Shown: positions 15,574 through 22,593, counted from the first letter of the stretch. The stretch is 26,675 nucleotides of DNA from JAFASC01 sp034669525 (GCA_034669525.1 JAXDNH010000131.1:1-26675); one strand, 5' to 3'. Numbers and translations: made by a program. Notes: a model not told the origin generated them from the sequence alone.

Positions 15574-16305
15574 TCACGTGATCGTATGTTCCTGCCATTC
15601 GCTCACGGAGGCCGACTCGAGCGAGCTGATCTGTTTCAGCGCTTCGACATCGAAGACGAAGTGTCCAGGTTCAGGCTTTAGCAGACCGATGTCGCGCCAA
15701 TGGGAAAGTGTCTTGTTCACTTTGGAACGGCTCGCCACGATGAGAGCCGCCAGTTCTGCCTGCGTGACATTTGTCGGGATGCGGGCAACCGGCCCCGTCC
15801 CACCACTGGCGCCGATGAGCTGCAGGAAAAGCCGGGCCAGTCGCGTCTCAAGCGGGAAAAGCGCGATTGCTTCAACCTGATCGGTCAGGACGCGCAGCCG
15901 CGCGCATAATGCACCAAGAAGCGCCTGCGCGAGTTTCGGCTGGTGCTCCATGATTCCTATGAAGTGCGTACGGGAGATTCGCACGAGTGTCGTCGGATCG
16001 AGCGCCATGGCGTCGGCCGAGCGCGCTCGCCCGTCCAGCATGGCGATTTCCCCAAAAATCGTCCCGGGTCCTTGATGGCGCAACGTCATCTCGCGCCCGT
16101 CGCTCACCCCGAGGACGATTCGAACCCGGCCGGAGACGATGACGTAGAAGCAATCGCCCTTGTCGCCCCTGAGGAAGATGGTTTCGCCGGCGATGTAATG
16201 TCGCTCATGGGCGCTGGAGGCGAGTTTTGCGATACTGTCTTCGTCGAAGCCCGCAAGGAGGTCGATTTTCTTCAGGCGGCTGGCAATGTCACGAACGGAA
16301 AGCAT
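15574..16305 (-). CDS. Crp/Fnr-family transcriptional regulator 1
   Basis: It is a predicted transcription factor with an N-terminal cyclic-nucleotide-binding-type domain and a C-terminal winged helix. Seen: 243 residues from ATG 16305. The phosphate-binding cassette FGEIAMLDGRARSADAMA keeps the Glu (86) and Arg-Ser (95-96) that contact the cyclic nucleotide in CAP. A long helix follows, then a helix-turn-helix around TQAELAALIVASRSKVNKTL. There is no FNR-type cysteine cluster. The frame is open upstream to 16458, but the family N-terminus begins at MLSVRDIASRLKKIDLL. It precedes the PycTM-like gene by 119 bp on the same strand. A GGCTTG/CAAGCC inverted repeat lies upstream at 16378-16398. 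Confidence 0.88.
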   Translation of the reverse strand: MLSVRDIASRLKKIDLLAGFDEDSIAKLASSAHERHYIAGETIFLRGDKGDCFYVIVSGRVRIVLGVSDGREMTLRHQGPGTIFGEIAMLDGRARSADAMALDPTTLVRISRTHFIGIMEHQPKLAQALLGALCARLRVLTDQVEAIALFPLETRLARLFLQLIGASGGTGPVARIPTNVTQAELAALIVASRSKVNKTLSHWRDIGLLKPEPGHFVFDVEALKQISSLESASVSEWQEHTIT

Positions 16306-16377
16306 CGGAGCCCAATGGATCGCTTCAGCTCTGTCGTTGGCAGGTGAGGAGCGGACAGAGCTGTGCCATAGTAAAGG

Positions 16378-16398
16378 GGCTTGCGCAGGGGACAAGCC
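16378..16398. promoter_or_regulatory. Inverted repeat upstream of Crp/Fnr gene 1
   Basis: GGCTTG and CAAGCC are separated by nine bases, 72 bases ahead of the regulator's ATG, in the divergent region shared with the repeat-peptide gene. Length and symmetry suit a dimeric regulator, possibly the Crp/Fnr protein itself. It does not match the CRP or FNR consensus. Confidence 0.3.
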
Positions 16399-16508
16399 AT
16401 GCCCGGCCGGTTCGGAGTGTGACCAAAGGTACAGACAACGATAAAAGCCGGCCTTCATAGTGGGCTACCGTCGGTGCTATTACCGTTCGGTGAAAACGGA
16501 GAACTCCG

Positions 16509-16754
16509 ATGAAAACGCTTAAGCTGGCTGTTGTAGCCGCCGGTCTTCTGGCGAGCGCGACCGCGTTCGCCCAGACGGCGGGCGGAACGCAGAACACTGG
16601 TCCCCAGGGCACCGGCAATTTCGTCGCCGGCAAGCCGGAAGGCAGCGGCAATTTCGTTGCCGGCAAGCCGGAAGGCAGCGGCAATTTCGTCGCCGGAAAG
16701 CCGGAAGGCACTGGCAATCCGGTCGCCGGAAAGCCGGCAACGCCTGCCAAGTAA
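16509..16754 (+). CDS. Secreted peptide of four 11-residue tandem repeats
   Basis: I know no function for this protein. Seen: 81 residues; a Sec signal peptide (MKTLKLAVVAAGLLASATAFA) with cleavage after AFA, a short QTAGGTQNTGPQ linker, then four copies of an 11-residue unit. The first three read G(T/S)GNFVAGKPE and the last GTGNPVAGKPA; the protein ends TPAK. GGAG lies seven bases before the ATG at 16509. The mature part is about 60 residues, Gly-rich and basic, with a Lys-Pro step in each repeat, suggesting an extended cell-wall- or glycan-associated peptide. It is followed by a strong hairpin and then the HtrA gene. Confidence 0.75.
   Translation: MKTLKLAVVAAGLLASATAFAQTAGGTQNTGPQGTGNFVAGKPEGSGNFVAGKPEGSGNFVAGKPEGTGNPVAGKPATPAK
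16608..16739 (+). repeat. Four tandem 33-bp repeats inside the secreted-peptide gene
   Basis: Units are 16608-16640, 16641-16673, 16674-16706 and 16707-16739, each beginning GGC and encoding 11 residues. Units 1-3 differ at very few bases, some of them synonymous (GTC/GTT, GGC/GGA). Unit 4 has diverged (Phe to Pro, Glu to Ala). This is in-frame duplication and a likely site of copy-number variation. Confidence 0.95.
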
Positions 16755-16779
16755 GCCGCACCGAAAAGGTGTATAACAG

Positions 16780-16801
16780 GGCGGGGCCACTCGGCCCCGC
16801 C
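16780..16801 (+). terminator. Strong GC hairpin after the repeat-peptide gene
   Basis: GGCGGGGCC and GGCCCCGCC form a perfect nine-pair stem with loop ACTC, 25 bases past the stop at 16754. It is followed by ATTGCTGCTATTT, not a pure T-run, so termination may be partial and some read-through into the protease gene 30 bases on is possible. Confidence 0.7.
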
Positions 16802-16830
16802 ATTGCTGCTATTTAGGAAGCGAGAGGACC

Positions 16831-18210
16831 ATGCCTGACTGGCGCGTCCTGTTAGTCGCGGTCGCTGCCATATTCCTGCTGGCGCCGCCGGCTGCAGTCC
16901 CCCCAGAACCCGAAACGTTTGCCGCTCTGGTCAAAACCGTATTGCCGAGCGTCGTCAACATATCGGTCAAGGGCAAAGGTCAGGGCGCCAATAGCAGCGA
17001 GGCGGGCGAGAACGTCTCCTACGCGCCTCACATCGTCGACGTCGTCGGTTCCGGCTCGATCGTCGATGCAAGCGGGATCATTGTCACCAACCGGCATGTG
17101 ATCGAGAACGCCTACGAAATCATGGTGACGCTTCAGGACGGCACGACGACAAATGCCCGCCTGCTCGGCAAGGGACTTAATTTCGATCTCGCAATCCTGA
17201 AGATCGACGTCGGCCGGCCGCTTCCTGCGATCAAGGTCGGCAACAGCGACGAAGTTCGCGTCGGTGACCGCGTTCTCGCGATCGGCAACCCGCTCGGCCT
17301 GCAAGGCACGGTCACTAACGGCATCGTAAGCGCTCTCCATCGCGATTTGAGCGGTCCATACGACGAATTCATTCAGACCGATGCGCCGATCAATCACGGC
17401 AATTCCGGTGGCCCTCTGTTCAATACGAGAGGTGAGGTCATTGGCATCAACAATCAGATCTTTTCCGATTCTCCCACGAGCGGCTCGATCGGGCTCGGCT
17501 TCGCGATTCCGTCGAACGACGTGCAATTCCTTCTGCAGCAGGTGCACCGCTATGGCCGGCCGCATATCGGCTGGCTCGGAATACGCGTGCAGCGTCTCAC
17601 ACCGGAAATGGCGGATGCACTCGGAGTGTCGAAGCACAATGGCGCCATCGTTGCCGAGGTCGTGCCGAACAGTCCTGCCGCTGACGCGGCAATCAAGGTC
17701 GGGGACGTGGTGCAGGGTTTCGCTCGCGAGGCGGTGACGGATTATCGCGAGTTCAACCGCGCGGTGATGATGTCCGTCGGGAAGACGATGAAAGTACGCA
17801 TATGGCATAAAGGGCAGACGCGGGTCGTCTCGTTGACCGTGAAGGAATGGCCGCAGGAAGTTTGGGAGACCTACAAGAGCGGAACGTCCAACGAATCGCT
17901 ATTTACGAAAATCACCGATTACGGTTTCGAACTGGCAGACATCAGCGATGAGCTCAGAGGGCGATTTCGCCTCGATCCGCACACGAGCGGTCCGGTGGTG
18001 ACGAGTGTCACGGAGGACACGGCCGCGAGCGGAGCCAAACTCAAGCCCGGCGACGTCGTCCTCACCGTGCAGATGGAGGACGTGCACTCACGCGCTGACA
18101 TCGAGAGTCGGCTGATGGATTTGTGCAATCGCGGTCAGCGTAATGCGCTGCTGTTTGTTAAGGGAGCAAACGGTACCGCACGTTGGCTCACTTTGCCTCT
18201 ACGGTTGTAA
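16831..18210 (+). CDS. HtrA/DegP-family trypsin-like serine protease with two PDZ domains
   Basis: It is a periplasmic quality-control protease. Seen: 459 residues with an N-terminal hydrophobic export or anchor segment (VLLVAVAAIFLLAPPAA). The trypsin-like domain has its triad at His89 (TNRHVIEN), Asp119 (NFDLAIL) and Ser192 (HGNSGGP). PDZ1 lies at about 247-330 (WLGIRVQRLTPEMADALGV) and PDZ2 at about 365-450 (GFELADISDEL, then GAKLKPGDVVLTVQ). The length and two PDZ domains resemble DegP/DegQ. The Q-linker LA loop is short. A GAGAGG site precedes the ATG at 16831. It sits between two Crp/Fnr genes and just after a secreted-peptide gene, suggesting an envelope-stress neighbourhood; its regulation is not evident. 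Confidence 0.93.
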   Translation: MPDWRVLLVAVAAIFLLAPPAAVPPEPETFAALVKTVLPSVVNISVKGKGQGANSSEAGENVSYAPHIVDVVGSGSIVDASGIIVTNRHVIENAYEIMVTLQDGTTTNARLLGKGLNFDLAILKIDVGRPLPAIKVGNSDEVRVGDRVLAIGNPLGLQGTVTNGIVSALHRDLSGPYDEFIQTDAPINHGNSGGPLFNTRGEVIGINNQIFSDSPTSGSIGLGFAIPSNDVQFLLQQVHRYGRPHIGWLGIRVQRLTPEMADALGVSKHNGAIVAEVVPNSPAADAAIKVGDVVQGFAREAVTDYREFNRAVMMSVGKTMKVRIWHKGQTRVVSLTVKEWPQEVWETYKSGTSNESLFTKITDYGFELADISDELRGRFRLDPHTSGPVVTSVTEDTAASGAKLKPGDVVLTVQMEDVHSRADIESRLMDLCNRGQRNALLFVKGANGTARWLTLPLRL

Positions 18211-18266
18211 CGCATTTATCCGGAAAAATACGTCGCTTTTTACTTGTAGGAGTTCATCGCAGCATT

Positions 18267-18287
18267 CTGAACGCGAGTCAGGTTCAG
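18267..18287. terminator. Inverted repeat downstream of the protease gene
   Basis: CTGAAC and GTTCAG are separated by nine bases; a TTTTT run starts six bases after the right arm. It could be a weak terminator for the protease gene or an operator for the next Crp/Fnr gene. The six-pair stem is modest. Confidence 0.3.
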
Positions 18288-18429
18288 GCACTGCTTTTTG
18301 GGAAGGCGTTCTGCTATGCTTATCGCATCAATCCAGCCGGGGCGAAGCCCGAACCGAACGTCAACCAATGGCCTGAATGGAACCGAACCGATTCCTGCCG
18401 CGCCAGCACCGACCCGCCCGAGGGGAGAG

Positions 18430-19119
18430 ATGAACCGGGCTGTCGAAACTTTGGGGAAAATCGAGCTTTTCAGCTCGCTCACGCCCGAACAGATCAAGCT
18501 GCTCGATTCGCGCTGCATCTGGCGGCGCGCCAAGGCGCGCGAATGGATCCTCGACTACCAGGAGGAAAGCACGGAGGTCTTCTTCCTCACGTCCGGCATC
18601 GTGCGCGTGCTGATCCAGACCGAGGAAGGCCGCGAAACCATTCTTCGTGATATCCAGGCCGGTTCTTCCTTTGGAGAGCTGGCGGCAATCGACGCAGAGA
18701 AGCGCTCCGCCAGCATCCTTGCGCTTACCGACGCGACAATCGCGCGGATGACCTCCGCGACCTATGTGGAGACGGTCACGACGCACCCGCAGGTCGCCAG
18801 GCAGGCGCTCGTCATGATGACGCGGCACATCCGGTCCCTGACCGACCGCGTGCGCGAATTCACCACGCTGGGCATCCACGACCGGCTGACGCGGGAACTC
18901 GTGCGCATGTCGCGCCCCGACCGCAGCGGCGAGAATCGCGCCATCATCACCCCGCCGCCGACACACGCCCATCTTGCGGGATTGATCGGCACCCGGCGCG
19001 AGACAGTGACCAAGGAACTGCGGGCAATGGCCAAGGCGGGCCTCGTCGAGACGCGCCGCGGGGCGATCGTTCTCCTCAACGTGCAGAGACTGGTGCAGAA
19101 CCTGGAGCGGCCGAAGTAA
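18430..19119 (+). CDS. Crp/Fnr-family transcriptional regulator 2
   Basis: It is a second predicted Crp/Fnr transcription factor, distinct from the one at 15574-16305. Seen: 229 residues from ATG 18430, which directly follows an AGGGGAGAG stretch. The cyclic-nucleotide-type fold has the cassette FGELAAIDAEKRSASILAL, keeping Glu83 and Arg92-Ser93. A dimerisation helix and a winged helix-turn-helix follow (THAHLAGLIGTRRETVTKEL, then KAGLVETRRGAIVLLNVQRL). It has no N-terminal Fe-S cysteines. The frame is open upstream to 18298 but that part is low-complexity and unlike the family. Its target genes are unknown; it lies between the protease gene and a small membrane protein gene. Confidence 0.9.
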   Translation: MNRAVETLGKIELFSSLTPEQIKLLDSRCIWRRAKAREWILDYQEESTEVFFLTSGIVRVLIQTEEGRETILRDIQAGSSFGELAAIDAEKRSASILALTDATIARMTSATYVETVTTHPQVARQALVMMTRHIRSLTDRVREFTTLGIHDRLTRELVRMSRPDRSGENRAIITPPPTHAHLAGLIGTRRETVTKELRAMAKAGLVETRRGAIVLLNVQRLVQNLERPK

Positions 19120-19215
19120 GCCCGCTTCGGCTCGTGTGAAATCCCACCAATCCCCAACCCCAGTCCGTCCTATACCGTGATTCAGAGCAGTCATAGTTAA
19201 TCGGGGAGCAAGACA

Positions 19216-19407
19216 ATGTTTCTGATCGTTCCAGCCTTCGAAACCGCCTCCGTCGCTTCGGTTTCGCAGCGCGATGTCCGGTCAGCTGCGCCGACCATGC
19301 CCGTCTCGGTCCAGGGCGCATCGAGGTTGGCACTGCTCGCCGCCAAGCTGTTGCTCGCGATGGCCTTTATCGTGGGTCTCGTCAGCACGATCGCCGCGAG
19401 CACCTGA
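19216..19407 (+). CDS. Small single-helix membrane protein (63 aa)
   Basis: I do not recognise it. GGGGAG lies seven bases ahead of the ATG at 19216. The product has a polar first half (FETASVASVSQRDVRSAAPT) and a single C-terminal hydrophobic helix (ALLAAKLLLAMAFIVGLVS, about 39-57). It looks like a tail-anchored or small inner-membrane protein. It stands alone between the Crp/Fnr gene and the decarboxylase operon. Confidence 0.55.
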   Translation: MFLIVPAFETASVASVSQRDVRSAAPTMPVSVQGASRLALLAAKLLLAMAFIVGLVSTIAAST

Positions 19408-19476
19408 CAGTCTGCGTGCCGGCTGCCGAACCCGTGCGGCAGCCTCGACCGCTCTTCACACGGCCCGCCGATTGTG

Positions 19477-19504
19477 CGAACCACCCGCGAAGTGAGGTGG
19501 TTCG
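19477..19504 (+). promoter_or_regulatory. Perfect inverted repeat at the ribosome-binding region of the decarboxylase operon
   Basis: CGAACCACC (19477-19485) and GGTGGTTCG (19496-19504) form a perfect nine-pair inverted repeat with a ten-base spacer. The right arm ends nine bases before the ATG at 19514 and touches the GGAGAGG Shine-Dalgarno. It could be an operator for a dimeric repressor or an RNA hairpin that masks the site. Confidence 0.5.
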
Positions 19505-19513
19505 GAGAGGCGG

Positions 19514-20074
19514 ATGGCGGCGGCGACGAAATTATCCGGGAGCCGTCCGCAAGATTGGCCGCAGGCCGTTTTCGACATCCTCACCGACCTTGACGTCCGG
19601 CAGGTCGCGATCGTCCCGGATGCCGGCCACAGTCGGCTGATCCGCCTCTGCGAAGACGACCCGAGAAAGCGGGTCGTGACGCTCACCACCGAAGAAGAAG
19701 GCGTCGCCCTGCTCGCCGGCGCCTGGCTCGGCGGGCAAAAGGGCGTGCTGTTGCTCCAAAGCAGTGGCGTCGGCAACTGCATCAACATGCTGTCGCTGAT
19801 GGAGACCTGTCAGCTGCCGCTGCTTATGCTGGTGACGATGCGCGGCGAATGGGGCGAGTTCAATCCATGGCAGGTGCCGATGGGGCAAGGCACCCAGCCC
19901 GCACTCGAGGCGATGGGCGTGATCGTGCGCCGCGCGGATGAGCCGCATCTCGTCGCGCCGGCGGTGCTCGGCGCGGCGAATCTCGCCTTCAACACCTGCC
20001 GTGCGGTCGCCGTTCTCATCGGCCAGAGCGTGCTCGGCGCGAAAAATTTCAAAGAGCTGGCGAAGCCGCGATGA
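19514..20074 (+). CDS. TPP-dependent decarboxylase, Pyr-domain subunit (sulfopyruvate decarboxylase alpha-like)
   Basis: It is one half of a split thiamine-diphosphate decarboxylase. Known two-subunit members are ComD/ComE, which turn sulfopyruvate into sulfoacetaldehyde; phosphonopyruvate decarboxylase is a fused relative. Seen: 186 residues of the Pyr-type fold, with AIVPDAGHSRLIRL and the cofactor-activating Glu in TLTTEEEGVALLAGAWLGG (60-62). GVLLLQSSGVGNCINMLSL and LLMLVTMRGEWGEFNPWQ follow, all characteristic of ComD-like chains. A GGAGAGGCGG precedes the ATG at 19514. Its stop overlaps the partner's start (ATGA). Substrate assignment to sulfopyruvate is by family resemblance; other 2-oxo acids remain possible. 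Confidence 0.85.
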   Translation: MAAATKLSGSRPQDWPQAVFDILTDLDVRQVAIVPDAGHSRLIRLCEDDPRKRVVTLTTEEEGVALLAGAWLGGQKGVLLLQSSGVGNCINMLSLMETCQLPLLMLVTMRGEWGEFNPWQVPMGQGTQPALEAMGVIVRRADEPHLVAPAVLGAANLAFNTCRAVAVLIGQSVLGAKNFKELAKPR

Positions 20075-20670
20075 TCTCGAAGAACGATCTCCTGCATCGC
20101 CGTGCTGTCGTCGCGGAGCTCCTCCGCGACCGCGCCGATCTCCTGGTCATTGCCGGCCTCGGCGCTCCGAATTGGGACGTGACCGCGGCGGGCGATCATC
20201 CCAACAATTTCCCGCTCTGGGGCGCGATGGGCAGCGCCGCGATGATCGGCCTCGGCCTTGCGCTCGCGCAGCCGAGCCGGCGCGTACTGGTCATCACTGG
20301 CGACGGCGAAATGCTGATGGCTCTCGGCGCGCTGGCGACCATCGCGGTGCAGAAGCCGGGCAATCTCGCCATCTGCGTGCTCGATAACGAGCGCTTCGGC
20401 GAGACCGGCATGCAGGAGACCCACACCGCGCACGGCGTCGACCTCGCTGCAATTGCGAAGGCCGCGGGCTTTCCGATGAGTCTGCTCGTGCGGACAGGCA
20501 ACCAAGTGACGAAGCTGCGCGACCTCGCGCATTCGGGCAGCGGGCCGATTTTCGCGCAGGTGAAGATCGACTCGGAGGCCCTGCCCTTCGTGCTGCCGCC
20601 GGCCGAAGGCGGCATTTTGAAGAACCGCTTCCGCGCCTCCGTGCTCGGAGATGAAGCGCTTTACAACTAA
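20071..20670 (+). CDS. TPP-dependent decarboxylase, PP-domain subunit (sulfopyruvate decarboxylase beta-like)
   Basis: It is the cofactor-binding partner of the preceding chain. Seen: 199 residues with the thiamine-diphosphate/Mg motif starting GDGEMLMALGALATIA at 77 and ending at Asp105-Asn106 (GDG-X25-DN). GLGAPNWDVTAA and FPLWGAMGSAAMIGLGLALA at 29-66 are typical of ComE-like chains. The product is a cytoplasmic heteromer with ComD-like. The start overlaps the upstream stop by four bases, which favours equal synthesis of the two chains. Its TAA overlaps by four bases with the stop of the convergent dehydrogenase. As with the partner, sulfopyruvate is the best-known substrate but is not proven here. 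Confidence 0.86.
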   Translation: MISKNDLLHRRAVVAELLRDRADLLVIAGLGAPNWDVTAAGDHPNNFPLWGAMGSAAMIGLGLALAQPSRRVLVITGDGEMLMALGALATIAVQKPGNLAICVLDNERFGETGMQETHTAHGVDLAAIAKAAGFPMSLLVRTGNQVTKLRDLAHSGSGPIFAQVKIDSEALPFVLPPAEGGILKNRFRASVLGDEALYN

Positions 20671-21668
20671 GCCCGCGCCTTCAGCCGCTCGAGCACGTCA
20701 GGATTGGCGACATTCGCTCGCTCGATCTCACCTCCGGTGAGCACCGCGATGATATTCTCCGCCGTCGTTGCGCCGGTGCGCTGCACCGCGCCCGTGCTCA
20801 GCCCGGCGATATGCGGTGTCAGGATCAAATTCGGCGCGGACAAGAGCGGATTGTCGCTCGGCGGCGGCTCTTCGCTCAGCGTGTCGAGAGCCGCACCGGC
20901 GAGGTGGCCGCTCGCCAGGGCTTCGGCAAGCGCCGCTTCATCAACGAGCGCGCCGCGCCCGGTGTTGATCAGGAACGCGCCGCACGGCATGGCGGCAATG
21001 GCCTGCCCGCTGATCAGACCGCGCGTGGTCGCGTCGAGCGGACAATGCAGGCTGACGTAATCTGATTCGCGCAGCAGCGCGTCTAGGCTCTCCGCTAATT
21101 CTGCCAAATCCGGCGTCACCTTTCCCGGCGTCCGCGTGAACACCAAAACACGCATGCCGAAGGCGCGCGCGAGTTCGGCCACGCGCCGCCCAATGCGACC
21201 GAATCCGACAAGCCCAAGCGTTTGCCCACTCAGTTCGGATGAATCGTAATCGTCGCGGCGCCAGTCGCCGCCGCGCGTACGGCGATCGAGCCGAACCACG
21301 TCGCGGCCGAGGGCCAACATGAAGCCGATCGTGATCTCCGCGACCGCCGGCGCGTTGCCGTAACCGGCGGTCATGATCGGAATGCCGTGCTCGGTTGCCG
21401 CCTTCAGATCCACCGAATCGACCCCCGCCCCCGGCTTGGCAATCACGCGCAGATGCGGCGCCGCTGCCTCCAGCACGGCGCGCGTGATCGGCGGATTGCC
21501 GCGCATGACGATCGCCTGCGTCGGCTTCGCCAACGCTTCGATGAGCCGCGCCTCGGTTACCTTGCCTGTGATCGTGTCGATCGAGGCACCGACTCGCACG
21601 AGCATGTCGCCCGCATTCGGTATCAGCTCGCTGGAGGTGACGAGCACGCGAAATCGGCCATCGCTCAA
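20667..21668 (-). CDS. D-isomer-specific 2-hydroxyacid dehydrogenase
   Basis: It is an NAD-dependent 2-hydroxyacid dehydrogenase of the phosphoglycerate/glycerate dehydrogenase family, which includes (S)-sulfolactate dehydrogenase SlcC. Seen: the nucleotide loop LGLVGFGRIGRRVAELA, and the catalytic Arg, Glu and His in NTGRGALVDEAAL, DTLSEEPP and LTPHIAGLS. VIAKPGAGVDSVDLKAA is also typical. I choose the TTG at 21668 (333 residues), which has GGGAG seven bases upstream; a GTG at 21692 would add eight residues. It is convergent with the decarboxylase operon and divergent from the second aldolase, so its promoter region is shared with the latter. It may interconvert the hydroxyacid and the oxoacid used by the decarboxylase. 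Confidence 0.88.
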   Translation of the reverse strand: MSDGRFRVLVTSSELIPNAGDMLVRVGASIDTITGKVTEARLIEALAKPTQAIVMRGNPPITRAVLEAAAPHLRVIAKPGAGVDSVDLKAATEHGIPIMTAGYGNAPAVAEITIGFMLALGRDVVRLDRRTRGGDWRRDDYDSSELSGQTLGLVGFGRIGRRVAELARAFGMRVLVFTRTPGKVTPDLAELAESLDALLRESDYVSLHCPLDATTRGLISGQAIAAMPCGAFLINTGRGALVDEAALAEALASGHLAGAALDTLSEEPPPSDNPLLSAPNLILTPHIAGLSTGAVQRTGATTAENIIAVLTGGEIERANVANPDVLERLKARA

Positions 21669-21798
21669 CGCTGATCTCCCAAGGCAACCCACGCGGATGA
21701 TGCTCTAGCTGAGCTTGGCCGCGTTCGCCACTTTGCTTGCAGAGATGCCGCACTTGGCGGAAACTGCCGCAAAAGCGGATCGAGACAGGGCGGAGCGC

Positions 21799-22593
21799 AT
21801 GCTGCACGAACGAAACATCCAGGCTGAGATTCCCTCGCTGCAGGGAAAGGTCAGTCCCGAGGAATGGCAGGCGCGCGTCGATCTCGCCGCGTGCTACAGG
21901 CTGGTCGCGCTCTACGAAATGTCGGACATGGTCGCAAACCACATTTCGGTTCGCGTGCCCGGTGAAGAGAACGCGTTCCTGATCAATGCCTACGGCATGC
22001 TGTACGAAGAGATCACCGCATCGAGCCTGATCAAGATCGATCACGACGGCAACATCCTGGCGCAGCCCGAATTCGGTGACCTCGGCTATGGCATAAACCG
22101 CGCCGGCTTCGTCATCCACAGCGCCGTGCACGAGGCAAAGCCCGATGTCGCCTGTGTGATCCACACGCATACGTGGGCGGGTATGGCGATTGCGTCACTG
22201 GAAGTGGGGCTACTACCCCTCACGCAGACCGCCATGCGTTTCGCCAAGATCGCTTACCACGATTATCACGGCGTCGTGCTCGACCTCGCTGAGAAGGAAG
22301 AGCTCGTGAAAAATCTCGGCGACCACAATGCGATGATTCTGCGCAACCATGGGCTGCTCACGGTTGGGCGCACGATCGCCGAGGCGTTTAACGCGATGCA
22401 TCGCCTTGAAATGTCCTGCAGATCGCAGCTTGCCGCGATGGCCTGCGGCGTCAAGCTGAACACAGTGCCGGACGATATCGTCGAGAAGACCTACATGAAC
22501 TATCAGCCGCAGGTGCGCCGCCCCTTCGGCGTGATGGAGTGGCCGGCGCTGTTGCGCAAGCTCGACAAGATCGATCCGAGCTATCGGAATTAG
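21799..22593 (+). CDS. Class II aldolase/adducin family protein (paralog 2)
   Basis: It is a second zinc-dependent class II aldolase-fold protein, clearly homologous to the one at 7843-8616. Seen: shared blocks RVDLAACYRLVALY, YGMLYEEITASSLIK and HSAVHE, metal ligands in CVIHTHTWAG (His122, His124) and LRNHGLLTVG (His184), and the same C-terminus, RKLDKIDPSYRN. The ATG at 21799 gives 264 residues and has GGCGGAG upstream; an ATG at 21745 or a TTG at 21715 would extend it without a better ribosome site. It is divergent from the hydroxyacid dehydrogenase. Its TAG overlaps the stop of the convergent ABC ATPase gene by four bases. The substrate is unknown; an oxoacid or hydroxyacid is likely from the neighbours. 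Confidence 0.88.
   Translation: MLHERNIQAEIPSLQGKVSPEEWQARVDLAACYRLVALYEMSDMVANHISVRVPGEENAFLINAYGMLYEEITASSLIKIDHDGNILAQPEFGDLGYGINRAGFVIHSAVHEAKPDVACVIHTHTWAGMAIASLEVGLLPLTQTAMRFAKIAYHDYHGVVLDLAEKEELVKNLGDHNAMILRNHGLLTVGRTIAEAFNAMHRLEMSCRSQLAAMACGVKLNTVPDDIVEKTYMNYQPQVRRPFGVMEWPALLRKLDKIDPSYRN

Noticed and set aside
14963..16305. Complete Pycsar defence operon
   Set aside because: No nucleotide cyclase gene is found on either strand nearby; the neighbour is a transcription factor, so only an orphan effector is claimed.
16608..16739. CRISPR-like tandem array
   Set aside because: The 33-bp units are contiguous with no spacers and are in frame within a signal-peptide gene.
20941..22170. Long minus-strand open frame spanning the dehydrogenase start and aldolase 2
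   Set aside because: It is out of frame with the dehydrogenase and antisense to the aldolase; no protein family is recognisable.
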